DNA of 64,000 nt, taken from contig CM042697.1 in NCBI GenBank assembly GCA_023614405.1, forward strand, positions 161,362,149-161,426,148. The letters are read 5' to 3'. A program made the translations under genes and the position numbers. The notes under the pieces were generated by a model that worked only from the letters and a program-made list of their open reading frames with translations, had not been told where the DNA came from and did not search any database. Positions within the stretch are counted from its first letter, which is position 1. Every line of letters starts with the position of its first letter. Source of the stretch: Avena insularis (Eukaryota > Streptophyta > Magnoliopsida > Poales > Poaceae). Of this stretch, positions 10,741-22,560 are shown one piece after another.

Positions 10741-13700
10741 CACTTCACTAACATCAAACAAACCTGCAACATAATAAGTTGCAGCCACAAGGGTCAATAC
10801 ATTTGAATTGTATTGGCAAGTTTCACTATTATGTAGAAGTAAGTGGATCCTATCATTACATGCATATTTGGCTTAGTAGGGTTTAGGCTCTTTTGCAGAA
10901 AGCAATATAGTTTTATCCTATCTTTTCAAAATAGTTTTGATCTTTTGTCAAATCTTTCTGAACTACTTGGAAAACTCCAAGTGCTTCTAATCCCTTGTTG
11001 TCACCATCAAGTTTTACTTTGAGAAATTGGAATGTCGAGATCTTCCATAGCTTCAGGCCTTAGTTGCTCAGAGTTGTCCATAACCGGGGACACGGCTAAG
11101 TACTTAGAATTTGATATTCTGTAGAAGTTGTACACTTTACCCACATGACACAATCTCGTCTTGATGCCACCAGTGGCCGCTGGATAAGTACTCACCAAAA
11201 TGGAGTACTGGCAGATCGAGAATGTGACAAAGTCTTTCCATAGAAGTCCTCTCAATACACAATTCTAGCTTGTCTACCAGGCACCAATGCAGGGATATAT
11301 TTCCCTTACATAATTCTAGTTAACCTGAAGATGCCAATGCATGGGTCTTCCACTATGTAGTTGACTAAGCCAGAGCCCATTTAGCATGTGGCTGTACACG
11401 GAAGCCACTTTACGAGAAACATGTTCAATCTCTAAGTTCCTGGGTGGTTTTCTTCTAGTGTACACACAAAAAGATATCCATATAAACATGGTTCCCTTTG
11501 TTGCCACCTTGTCCAATCTTGAGTATCCTTGTCCACCCACGTGGTTCATTGAGTACTTGTTTTATTATATAAAACATATATCTTTCCAACACTTCATATA
11601 ATCATATCATGTATCCCATCCCAAATATATAGCAGGGCTAAGCTTACTACAACTACAATGTTTTCACTAAGGAAGATATAAGGGTATCCTATTAGGATTT
11701 AGCATAACATAAAATATAGTAGTCCTTTCCATGCATGTTACAAAAATCTACTAAGTGTAATGAAAATAGTAGGACATGGATGATAGTGTCACTTGCCTTT
11801 TTAGTAGAGAATGTTGGTTCACTTCTTGATCTTGCAAATATCACACTCCTATAACTTCACTACAATTCAATCAAGCAAACACAAATTCAACTAGCATTCA
11901 AACCATTTCACCACATAAAATAACAAAAACAAGGTCATGCATGCAAGCATGAAAAAGAGAGTTTTATTTGGAAAAGTGGTTTCTACTAGGCTCTAAACAT
12001 TTTCAAGCTCACATTGGTCATTTACAAAAGTGCTAAAACCATTTGCAAAAGGTTTCATCTCATAAACCAAATATTATGCTAAGGTGATATTTTATGTTGT
12101 TGAAAATATCTTTTAGCAAAGAAATAACTTTATATGGTTCATCAAATATGTTCTTAATCTCAAAACTTGGTGTTTAGGGTCAGAAGGTTTGAATCAAATC
12201 ATTTCCCAAAGGTTTTACTCAAAATTCATTTCTAAACCATAAACAATATTTTTATTTGACTAGAAATGTGCTAATTCAAATATTTATTCCTTAACCTCAC
12301 AAAATACATTTTTAAATCCATAATTTGGTTCCTATGGTCATTACGTTCAAAATAATCCATTTTGCAAAGATTTCACCTTAAAAATATATCTAGAACAATT
12401 TTTATATTCAAATTATGCCCACACATGTTTCTGCAATTTCAACCAATTTTCTAGAAGCAAAACATTAAACAAAGTGCATTGTTGCAAAGTACTTGTTCTT
12501 CTGATTCCATTGATATAAAATTTGCAAAATTTGGACATGTAGAACTAAAGTTATGAATTTTACAAGTTTGCATATCTAATAGATTCTAATTTCTGTTTGT
12601 CCACGTGGCTCGATCCTATTGGTCGGTAACGGTTCGTGCGGATCGACTAATACTGGCCGCTGGATCTTACTTAAAACGCATGGCGCAGATGGACGCGTAC
12701 CCCTTCGTTTATAATCTAATCTTAGCCACAAGATCAAGATCTAACGGGCACAGCGTGTTTGACCAAGGGCTGACGGCGCTGGCGGCGGCGGACGGCGGCA
12801 CACGCTCGGGCGGTGAGCTTGCCGATGATTCAGGAAGCGAGGGAGAGGGAGGAGTAGCTCACCGTGCTCGTGGGAGTGCGGAGAAGCTCAAGGTGTGGTC
12901 GGCTTGTCGAGGGGCGCACCGGAGCAGGGTGGATTGCTCGACGGAGCTAGCGGCGGCGCCAGATGCTTCTGTTTGTCGACGGGGACGGGAGTTTGAGGGT
13001 GCGCTAAGGCAAACGGAACACGGGGTTAGATGCGTACTGCACTGGGGATCATGGGAGTATCATCGAGAAGTACCGGGGCGGTCTGAGCTTACTAGGGGGC
13101 TCGCCGGAGCAATGGCAGACGACGGCGCTCTTGAGTTTTGGTCGTTGCCTAGCCTACGGTGCTCGCGCGGGTGTGGGGTTGGTGCAGGGAGATGCGCAAG
13201 AAGAGGGGAAGCATGCTTGCGTGCAGTGGGAGGTGAGGGGTGGTTGCGGTTCGCCGGAATCAACGGAGGAGCTCGTCGGAGCAGTGGTTGCTTGGGCGTG
13301 CAATTCGTGCAGCCTGGTGGCCGAGAGGGGGCGTGGCTTGGGGGAAATGAGAGAGGAGGGCGAGGCGTATAAGTGTGCATGTTCACTGGCGAGTTTAATC
13401 CAGCCATCAACGCGTATTGATCGCCGTATTCAATGGCAGAAATGGCGAGGGGGACGTGGTCGCGGTGGAGATGACGATCTGACGGCGTGGGGCCGCGCTG
13501 TCTGCGAGAGAGAGGGGGTGAGCGTGGGGTCGCAGCGTCAGTGACTTCGCGAGTGAGGTTGCGTGTGGGAAAACGATTCGGGTGAGGGTTGCCGAGTGGG
13601 CTCTTGCTGGGCCAGATGCTTTGCTGGGCTGGGTAGGTTTAGTGGGTTGGGTTTGTTTCTATTTTTTTATACTGATTGCTTTTCTTTTTCTGTTTTGAAT

Positions 13701-14417
13701 TTTCTGTTTTGATTTTCAATCAAATAATTCAAACTCCATTTGAATTCAAACCACCTCCAAACTTTAGGTATAGTTTAATTCTGTTTAACAACATGTTCCA
13801 AAGTCCAAAATAAAATAATTTTTTATTCTTTTAGTATATATTAATAATTAAATAAATAGACATAGTCTTTATTTCAAATAGGATTTAATTTATTTTAAAA
13901 CTCTATTTGAAATCTAAATAATACCAAAACCTTTTCAGTAGGTTTTATTAAAAACATAACACTTTGAAATATAATTGAAAATACTTTAATAAGTTTTTAA
14001 TGATCATTCAAAATAGGAAAAATGTCTATACTTGAATGAAATTTGGATATAAATAAATTCTCATGGTTTTATTTAAATAAACCTTTACTATTTTTATCAA
14101 ACAAAATATTTTATTTTTAAATGCTTAGCCAAGATTAAATTTGACTCTTTAAAATAGTCCTTATTTATATTTATACCTTTGCTTTTAAAACCATATCTTT
14201 TCATTAAAAGATCCAAAAATGGTGATTCCAACTTTTATAACTTTATTTATTATTTGTTTATCTTTTTAAATCCCTTTAGGATTTTATTTGATCAAAATAG
14301 GTTTTGATGTTTCCAATTGGAATCAAAAAAATTCTTCTCACCCTAAATTTCAACAATTATTTATTTTGTTTATTTATTTTTCACATTTCAAAATTTGGAA
14401 AATTTTGGGATGTGACA
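10741..14417 (-). repeat. LTR of a chromovirus-like gypsy element, truncated by the Tat insertion
   Basis: The minus strand starts TGTCACATCCCAAAATTTT at 14417, matching the TGTAACATCCCAAAA start of the Tekay LTRs at 24836 and 60066. Like them it has AT-rich ends, a GC-rich centre (about 12600-13600) and a distal segment with a 'gtccataaccg' stretch near 11075, which LTR1 also carries near 54850. It is therefore a related but divergent LTR. The distal end is cut at 10741 by the Tat element. GTTTT at 14418-14422 is the expected target duplication. Long open frames in the GC-rich centre are probably not genes. Confidence 0.72.
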
Positions 14418-16454
14418 GTTTTGGTTTGCCTTAAAAGAAAAATCCAAAAAAAATTCTTTGTTTGGTTTGCTTTGTTTTTGTTTGGTTTTTCTTTGTTTGC
14501 TTGTTTCTAAAAAATTGAAAACACCAAAAATATTTGTTGTTCTTCTTTGGTTTTGTGAGTTCTTTGCAGGGTTCATCCGTCTTTAGTGGATCTTGATTTC
14601 ATGTTATTATTCAAGTCACACAAGTAAAGGGCAATAATGAAGATTAAGACAACTTGGGAGTGGTAAGAGGCTGGTAACGAACTCTATTTTGTTTTCATTT
14701 TTGTACATATACTCATCATTGTGAGCATGCTTAGTCTGTTCATTGTAAGGAGTGTGTTACTGATGGATGCTTAGTAGTTCTTGCTTGTCTATGATTAGCT
14801 CCATCTTGCTAATAGTTTGTAGCATGTCATATGAATGTTTGCTTGCATTGTTTTATTCATATTTTGGTATGATATTGTGGTATCCTCCTCTGACTGTTCA
14901 TGTGAATCGACTTGGCACATGCTCACGCATGCATATGGCTAATCAATAGTCAGTAAGCCTCGATGATTTATTTTGCCTCAGAGTTCTTGTATCACTTTCA
15001 TGCCATAATTAGTCCTGTTTTGTTGCAAGCATGATTATGACAATTATTGCTCCCTCGTTTGTCGCTCCCTCTCTATTGCTAGCCTTCACTTGCACTGAGT
15101 ATGAGATCTACTTGTGCACCCAACTCCCCAAAACCAATATTGCCAACTGTGTCCACCATACCTACCTATTAGCATCATTTGCTACTTCAGTGCATATTTT
15201 ATATGCCTTGTTTTCTTCCAAATAAAATGTTTGTCTGTTTTGAGAAAGTTAGTTAGTAAAGCTCTCACGAACTTGATGATACACTTTATTCCTTGCACTT
15301 AATAATCCTGGACCATTGTGACTTGTCCATTAAAGTTATATGCTTGCAAATTATATGCTGGGAGTCAGCAGAACCGTGCTGTCATGAGGAACGCTTTCAC
15401 CACTTTTTGGATATCCCATCCAATTGATACTTTGCTCTTTTGTTTACAGATGTCGACGATGTGAAATAAAAGGGGAGCTTGTGAGTTCATGGAGTCTATA
15501 CATTGTGTTAGATAAACGCCTGGGCCGCTAGCCTAAGCCATGCCTAATCATGGTGGAAACTTGCAGCATCACCATAATGAGCATTCTGTGAAGCATCCTC
15601 AATAAAAAGCTATGCATATGGTAAATAAAAAGATCGCTGAGATGCTCATTGTCTGCTTGCCTTGTCATTTTGATCACGGGATATCTCTTGTATCATGTGC
15701 AAGGGGTACCCCGTTGGCAGTTCTCTATGATATGCATGTATTTACAATGACAAGAACTTACAAGTAACCAAAGTTGAGTAGCATGCGGAGCGGCCCTCGT
15801 ACTCAAGGGACTTGAGATTTCTAGTTTATGGCCTGTCAAGCATATAACTCATACTGGACCTCACTTTCACCTTAGCCACATGAAGATGCCTATGATAGGG
15901 GCAATGAGAGCTGAAAGCTAATGAGTACCTTCCTTTCAGCATTGGGAAGCCTTTCAAACTTTTCAAAAACCATTTTCACTCCCTTGTTGAGTCACCACTT
16001 ATTCTATGAGCACCTTCTTGAGAGCATAGTTGTCATTCTTGTGTTTGTTCCAAAACTTGGTTAATTATGTCATGACTTTGATGCTTGTATCTCTGATATC
16101 TTTACTTCTAGTCTTCACTTGAACTTCAGAGGTGCCTTGGCATTTATATTGTGCTCTACAAACAAAGGCAAGTGAGATACCACTCTATCATACCTTACTA
16201 TGAGCATTTCAATGTTGCTTATGTTTATGTTTCATGCTACTTATTATTATTGAGTTAGTTTCTCTTCATAGCTTGCAATGACTATTGAGTAGACTTAGTT
16301 GCATACTTCTTATTATGAATGGTTTAAGAATATACTCTTGTGCTGAGAATATATACATCATATGAAGCAAATGTGTTCGTGAAAGTTCTTTTATCGCACT
16401 CAGTTTTCAACTGAATTGCTTGAGGACGAGCAATTTGCTAAGCTTGGGGGGAGT
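14418..16454 (+). mobile_element. Athila-type element, internal 3' region (non-coding here)
   Basis: This segment leads into an Athila-type 3' LTR and ends with a purine tract (AAGCTTGGGGGGAGT) directly before it. It starts at the LTR inserted at 14417. I find no gag or pol domain in about 2 kb, only AT-rich sequence. That fits the long region between pol and 3' LTR of Athila elements or a non-autonomous member. The left part of the element is beyond the nested insertions and off-window. Confidence 0.65.
16440..16454 (+). other. Polypurine tract of the Athila-type element
   Basis: AAGCTTGGGGGGAGT immediately precedes the TGATACG start of the LTR. Such tracts prime plus-strand synthesis. The position supports the plus orientation of the element. 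Confidence 0.7.
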
Positions 16455-17844
16455 TGATACGTCCAAAACGTATCTACTTTCCTGAACACTTTTGCTATTC
16501 TTTCTCCTCTAAACTTGTGTGATTTGGATACACCTAACACGGACTGACGTTGTTTTCAGCAGAATTACCTTGGTGTCTTGTTTTTGTGCAGAAAATCAAC
16601 TATCAGGAAAAATCCCGAAAAATATGCCAAAAATTATATTTCACCAGAAGACCCACGGAGCCAGAAGACGAGACGGAGAAGGGGCCTGGGGGGCCCACAC
16701 CCCTGCCAGGCGCGGGCCCACCTCTGGCCGCGCCTAGGGGGTGCAGCCACCCCAGGCACCCCCTCGGCCTCCCTCTGCGCCTATAAGTTGCCTCTCGACC
16801 TAAAAACTGAGGGAGGGGGTTCGATAGTTTTCTAGAAAGATTTCTGCTCCGCCGCCGCCACCAGAAACCAAGATTCAGATCCAGAAACTCCATTCTGGCA
16901 CCCTGCCGGGACGAGGAATTTGTAGAGGATCATCGCCATCGTCATCACCAACGCATCTCCATCAACCACCGATGTTTCCCTCATCCATGAGAGAGTAATC
17001 CCCCGCTGAAGGCTTGGGGATGGTAGGGATTGGATGAGTTCTATCATGTAATCGAATAAGATCTGTTAGGGCATAGTGCCTAGTATCTCTATTAGTGCTA
17101 TTTGACTTTGTTGCAACTTGTTGTGCTTAATGCTTGTCACTAGGGCCCGAGTGCCATGATCTCAGATCTGAACTTATTATTGAATCATTATGATAGTATT
17201 GTTTGTGATCTTATCTGCAAGTTGTGTACACATATCATTGTCCGGATCCAAATGCCCCAAAGTGACAATAATTGGGACAACCGGAGGGGATGACTGTGGT
17301 GTGAGGATCACATGTGTTCACGGAGTGTTAATTCTTTACTCCGGTGCTCTATTAAAAGGAGCACCTTAATTGCCAGTAGTTCCCTAGAGGCCCCGCTGCC
17401 ACGGGCTGGCTGGACAGAAGATGTTGTGCAAGTTCTCATTGTGAGAACGTATGACTATATTTGGAGCACATGCCTAGATTGTTTAGTACTTGGATGCTTG
17501 TTTATATTTATCTGCAATGCCCTAGATCTTGAAGTTACATGTTTAGACTCGTCCATGCAACGCCCATCCATCCATCCCTATGCCTACCGCACTCATATCC
17601 CACTGTTTGCTACTACTGTTACTATTTCTCCTGTTTCAGTGCTGCTGTTGCTTTGCTGTTGCTACTACCAAACTGTTGCTACTGATAAACTTCTGTGAGC
17701 CAGAACTATTTCCAGGTGCAGCTGAATTGACAACTCAGTTGTTAAGGGTTGCAAGTATTCTTTGGCACCCCTTGTGTCGAATCAATAAATTTGGTAATAC
17801 TACCCGCGAAGACTGTTATGATCCCCTACACTTGTGGGTCATCA
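16455..17844 (+). repeat. 3' LTR of an Athila-type gypsy element (1390 bp)
   Basis: It starts TGATACGTCC after the purine tract and ends GGGTCATCA, giving TG...CA borders. The start resembles the Athila-type (Sabrina/WHAM-like) LTRs abundant in wheat and relatives. A solo relative of similar length (1380 bp) lies at 27906-29285 in the other orientation. A C/G-rich block at 16680-16770 is shared with that copy in composition. The element inserted into a Tekay LTR, whose sequence resumes at 17845. Confidence 0.8.
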
Positions 17845-18308
17845 CATGAGCCTTAGCCCTCTTATAAAAGTTGATGGTTGGGTTTGGATGCGATACCATT
17901 CCAATTTTACCGAACAACCACAATACCCGAATTTGGGTAGGGCTTGACTGGAAGTTTATATATCTTAGTATGGGTTCCCTTACGGAAGAGGTTTAAGCTG
18001 AGGCTACCTCATGATGAATGTCCACCTGTGCAGTTCCCAATATGACATCTGGTCATGGTTGGGAGGACAAACTCATAGGGGAGGTGCCTATGCTAGGGTG
18101 TGTAATTGAAAGGTTAGGATTGATTATTCCGCTACATTGATTGTATTAAGACTGGATCATGAGATCCTTTATTTGTAAGACCTTTATTATGGTTTGTAAT
18201 GGATGATGAACTATGGTACCAATCTGTTATGTCTCGCAAAAATGATAATCCTGGGATTGCGATGTATGACATAACAGGCATCTGGGATTAAAAATTCGGG
18301 TGTTGTCA
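17845..18308 (+). repeat. Tail of a Tekay LTR (left duplicate)
   Basis: This 464-bp block matches the end of the Tekay 3' LTR (27807-27905 plus 29291-29657) with few differences. It ends in TTGTCA as that LTR does, whereas the LTR remnant next to the PBS ends TTGACA. It reads through the point where the right LTR holds a solo LTR (GGGTAGGGCTTGACTG uninterrupted), so it preserves the empty site. Its left side is cut by the Athila-type insertion. Confidence 0.85.
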
Positions 18309-18774
18309 ATGCATTTGACACGCGTGTGTCCTACTCCTACCTACACGAAATCCATCATTGCCTCGGATCATAAGGGGCACGTACAGTCCTATTAACATGG
18401 AATTAAAAGTTACACGGGACCAATCTCCTCTCTTCCATTTCCCCCGCAAAGCCAGCAAGAAACAAAGGAAGAGTGAGTTTATGCCTGCTTTATCACATCC
18501 GCATACAAATTTGATTGCCGTGTCAAGATTCAAGAATGATGAATGGATCATGCATACCTCCTAATCTGTTCCATAAGAGAGGGTGTATTATTTTTTCAAA
18601 AGTCAAACCATATGATATTTGACCAAACTTTTAGGAAAATTAGAAGAACACCCGCGCATTGTTGCGAAAATTTGTACAAACCAAAACGTGTAATAAGTTA
18701 TCATTGCGCACATCAATTTGTTAGAAAATGGAATATGAATTGTAAATCACTCAGCAACGTGGTTCATGCATTAT
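18309..18774. repeat. Flank copy F1, duplicate of 29658-30122
   Basis: These 466 bp follow an LTR end and are repeated, about 93% identical by eye, after the Tekay 3' LTR at 29658-30122. The sequence resembles no element I know and is probably host DNA next to the original insertion. A Tekay LTR remnant follows directly. Confidence 0.85.
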
Positions 18775-18777
18775 GAT

Positions 18778-18975
18778 TGATTAGGATTGATTATTCCGCT
18801 TCATTGATTGTATTAAGACTGGATCATGAGATTCTTTATTTGTAAGAATTTTATTATGGTTTGTAATGGATGATGAACTATGGTACCAATCTGTTATGTT
18901 TCGCAAAAATGGTAATCCTAGGATTGCGATGTATGGCATAACAGGCATCTGGGATTAAAAATCCGGGTGTTGACA
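18778..18975 (+). repeat. 5' LTR remnant of the Tekay element (198 bp)
   Basis: Only the last part of the 5' LTR remains, from GATTAGGATTGATTATTCCGC to GGTGTTGACA, directly before the PBS. The rest of the expected roughly 3.4 kb LTR is missing and replaced by F1. Variants at several sites differ from both the left duplicate and the 3' LTR. Confidence 0.82.
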
Positions 18976-18978
18976 AGT

Positions 18979-18991
18979 TGGTATTAGAGTC
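18979..18991 (+). other. Primer binding site of the Tekay element (decayed)
   Basis: TGGTATTAGAGTC follows the LTR end by three bases. The usual plant initiator-Met PBS is TGGTATCAGAGC, so this site carries C-to-T type changes. The Copia element at 33788 has the canonical form. Confidence 0.75.
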
Positions 18992-19203
18992 ATCCTGACC
19001 ATAGGAGACCCTAGTTGGAATGGACGCTTGAATCTAAAACTTAGTTTCAAAACAAAAGAAGTGAGTATTTATGAAAATCTATTCTCATTCTTATCACTAG
19101 GATTCTTCAAGAAAATTCATGTTCCTCAAAAATTCTTGCAAACCAACATAAAATTTGACACACTTGATCACCTCACTAACTTACTCATCCTACATTCTTA
19201 TAG

Positions 19204-19989
19204 ATGGAAGTCAAGTATAGCAAGTTCTACCAGTTGGGCAACGGAGGAGAGCTCATCTTCGAGCGAGAATTAAGACAACTCTTGGAACTTCTTGAGCGCC
19301 CGCACCCTGAGTTCTTCAGAGCACAGCTTAATGATTAGCAAGGAGGAGAACTACAATGGCTGATCATTGCAAATCTCAGAGGCAAGATGGAGGCACCCAC
19401 CTCAGAGGGGATCCAATTCAGTTTGAGGGAGAACAACTGGCTAGACGGACTCGCCAGGGTTATGCAGGAAGCTCTTGCTCGTCTGTGTGGGCAAAGTATC
19501 AACCAAATCAAGGGCACCCGCTTTGAGTACTACGCAAGGCGTGATGCTATGGGACAGCCATTGGAGGTACCAGGTCATTCGGAGCTGAAGCATCAAGTGG
19601 ATCATCGAGACTTCATGTTTTATGACAGGCAGAAGGAGTTGGACAACGCCTGCGCCTACGCCAACCACAACTATGCCATTGTAGTCAAGAAGAACTAAAC
19701 CCTCACCATCCTCGTGAAGGAGCACTAGTCACTTCGCCGTCTGCGTGACAAGAAGGATCGCATCATTGCTCGCCTTCGTCACAAAGTGTCAGACTTGGAG
19801 GAGACCATCCATGAGCAGGACATGCAGCTTGAGGAGAGGGAGAATGAAGGGGAATATATCCGTGGAGATCCCTACTCCTACCTCAGCGATGATGATGACT
19901 ACCTGGAGGACCAAGCCATGGACTTCCACATTGATGATGATGATTCCGCCTTCATTGATGATGACGAAGCCACCGGTTCTGATGAGTAG
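19204..19989 (+). pseudogene. Extra ORF ('ORF0') between PBS and gag, acidic coiled-coil protein
   Basis: One frame runs 786 nt from ATG 19204 to TAG 19987-19989 with only three internal stops (19336 TAG, 19696 TAA, 19726 TAG), so it was once a protein of about 261 residues. The middle (MEAPTSEGIQFSLRENNW, then ARVMQEALARLCGQ) looks globular. Next comes a charged coiled-coil-like stretch (KDRIIARLRHKVSDLEETI). The tail is very acidic with Asp runs (YLSDDDDYLEDQ, then HIDDDDSAF). No known gag or pol motif is present. I do not recognise a function. Its position before gag on the sense strand differs from the antisense extra gene of the Tat element. It could act with gag, but that is speculation. 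Confidence 0.68.
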
Positions 19990-20262
19990 TGACACTTGAG
20001 CACTATTGTAGGTGTGAGTTGTATCCGGTCCCACTATATCGTAGCTTCACAGAATGGTTCTTAAAACCATCTATTACCCTAGTGTGGTGTGTGTTTGTAT
20101 TGGGTGCTATGAATGAATGAATGAAAAGCAAGTTGCTAGTTGGAAAAACCAGAGTCAAACTCAAAGTTTAAAAGATTAAAAAAACAAATCCTTCCTTCAA
20201 AAAAAAAAATCCATGAACCTTAGTAATTTCCCTCTTGTCTCATGATCTATCTCAATCTTCAG

Positions 20263-21447
20263 ATGCCTCACAGAGGGAGCAGCTCATCTCAAGACCCGAT
20301 GGTCCAAATCTTGAAAATACTGGTTGTTGACCGTGAAGCTGGAAGAGCTGAATGTCAAGCTAATTTAGCCACCCTTCAACAGATAGCTCAGATGGCCCAT
20401 AATAATCAAGGCCATGGAAACTAGGACAACCATGGATCCAAGCTCAAGAACTTTCAGAACACCAATCCTCCCATATTTAGCAAGTCTAAAGAGCCATTAG
20501 ATGCTGATGACTGGCTGCAGACCATGGAGAATAACTTAGAAGTCGCAGGAGTGGAGGCCAATGAGAAAGTACTGTTTGCCACCCATTATATGGTAGGTGA
20601 TGCAAGAGCTTGGTGGAATAGCATTCACACCATGAATGGAGGACAGATGATGGATTGGGATGAATTCAAACTCAAGTTCAGCCGAATCCATGTGCCACCG
20701 GGTTTAAGCAAGAGGACAAGAGATGAGTTCAGAGAAGTGAAGCAAGGGAGGATGACCATAGTTGAGTACCGTGACAAATTTCTGTCATTAGCTAGGTATG
20801 CACCAGATGAGATTGACACTAAAGCCAAGAAGAAGGAGAGATTCTTGAACGGTCTGCATGATGAGATGCAGACGGTGTTAGTCAACATTTCGTTTGCTGA
20901 CCTTGAAGCCTTAGTGGATTCTGCAATCCAGATGGAAGGCAAGATCAACCAAGCCAACGAGAATCGCAAGCGTCGAATGATGCATCAACCAGGAACCCAC
21001 CATACCCCGAAGTATCGCCCCAACCCGCCTGCAAGATATGCCCAGAGAAACAATAGACCCCCTATGTACTTTCCGAACTATCCCAACCATGGGGGAGGAA
21101 ACCCAAGGTCCGGAGGAAACCACAACAACAACCCCGACAACTCCAACAATTTCAACCGTGCACCGCCCAAGCCCAACAACAACAACCCCAATAACACCAA
21201 TACTTCCCCAAGGACTGGAAGCAATGTCGTGCCTGTTGCAGGAAAAGACAAGTCTCAGGTTACTTGTTTTGAATGCGGAGTCAAGGGTCACTATTCCAAC
21301 GAGTGTCCCAAGAAGCTTGCAGCAGCCACCAATGTGAATGCCCCAGCTCAGCAGCATCGCCATGTTCAGCCTGGAAGGAGATTTGCCCCAGGGAACTCAC
21401 TCAACCGCAACGGTCGTTTGTTTCACATGAATGCTGGAGAAGCCTAG
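20263..21447 (+). pseudogene. Tekay gag
   Basis: Gag packages the element RNA. The frame from ATG 20263 (MPHRGSSSSQ) reads to TAG at 21445-21447 with one internal TAG at 20422-20424. The capsid-like segment includes DARAWWNSIHTM and RVHVPPG-like FSRIHVPPGLSKRTRDEF, then a Lys/Arg-rich and Asn/Pro-rich linker. One CCHC zinc knuckle (C-x2-C-x4-H-x4-C, VTCFECGVKGHYSNECPKK) lies near 21260-21315. The order matches chromovirus gag. An alternative upstream ATG at 20242 in the same frame adds seven residues. The stops make it a pseudogene; otherwise it is well preserved. Confidence 0.88.
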
Positions 21448-21999
21448 GAAGCGCCAGATGTCGTGCTGGGTATGTTTTCTGTTAACTCAGTACTTGCAAG
21501 AGTGTTGTTTGATTCTGGAGCATCGCACTTGTTTGTTACAGAATAATTTGCATGTACTAGTAAGATTCAACCAACAAAATCGAAGCATGTTATGATAGTT
21601 CAAATACCCGGTTCAACCACCAAAGCTAGACAAATTTGCAAGGCCGTACCTATCAGAATCCATGGAATAGATTTCTATGCTAATCTAATAGTACTTGGAA
21701 CCAAAGGTTTGGAAGTAGTACTAGGAATGGATTGGATGTCGAAACATAAAGGATTAATCGACTGTGCCAAGAAATCCATAATCATTACTAGTACCACTGG
21801 AGTATCAGTAGAGCATGTATCTGAAACTTTGCCCCGTCAATTCAAGTGCAACAAGAGTCTAGCCCAACCAACCATTGACCAAGTCCGAGTAGTCTGTGAA
21901 TACCCCAACATATTCCCAGATGTATTGCCCGGTATGCCCCTAGATCGGGATATCAAGTTTATCATTGAACTAATCCCTGGAAATGGACCCATAGCTTAG
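21448..21999 (+). pseudogene. Tekay aspartic protease and linker
   Basis: The protease cleaves the Gag-Pol polyprotein. In the same frame as gag, LFDSGASHLFVT near 21507 carries the catalytic D-S-G. A second hydrophobic strand (VVLGMDWMSKHKGLIDC) follows near 21715-21765. Stops lie at 21544-21546 (TAA) and 21997-21999 (TAG). The segment then leads to RT without a frame change. Confidence 0.85.
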
Positions 22000-22011
22000 A
22001 TACCTTATAGT

Positions 22012-22560
22012 ATGAACCCGCCTGAATTAGTGGAGCTAAAGAAGCAACTGGATGCTATACTGGAGACAGACTTGATTCAACCAAGTGCATCGCCATGGAG
22101 ATCAGTTGTTTTGTTTGTGGATAAGAAAGATGGAGGTAACCGTTTGTGCACGGATTATCGGAAGTTGAATGATGTCACCATTAAGAACAAGTACCCACTG
22201 CCGAAGGTAGAAGATCTGTTTGACCAGTTGATCGGTGCCAAAGTGTTTTCTAAGATTGATCTTAGAACTGGTTATCATCAACTCAAGATTTGCGCAATGG
22301 ATATTCCAAAGACTGCCTTTACCACTAGATATGGATTGTATGAGTACACTGTCATGTATTTTGGATTAACCAATGCCCCCGCTTATTTCATGAATCTCAT
22401 GAATAAGATTTTATGAACTTCCTGGATAAGTTTGTCATTGTTTTCATCGATGACATTCTGATCTGTTCCAAATCAGAAGAAGAACATGAGCTACACCTAA
22501 GGACCATTTGAAACCCTTAGAGAGCATCAGTTGTATGCCAAGTTTAGCAAATGTGAGTTC
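22012..22560 (+). pseudogene. Tekay reverse transcriptase, frameshifted
   Basis: RT motifs are clear: [20 protein letters not shown], then [14 protein letters not shown], and the [15 protein letters not shown] segment near 22360-22410. A single-base change near 22410 shifts the frame. The active-site box [10 protein letters not shown] (22447-22476) reads in the third frame. A second shift before 22531 restores the first. The active-site double Asp is kept, though the usual Val before it reads Ile. Confidence 0.88.

Noticed and set aside
12605..13372. 255-codon plus-strand open frame in a GC-rich block
   Set aside because: It lies in the GC-rich centre of a minus-strand LTR. The composition alone keeps frames open, and the translation is low-complexity Gly/Arg/Ala without recognisable domains.
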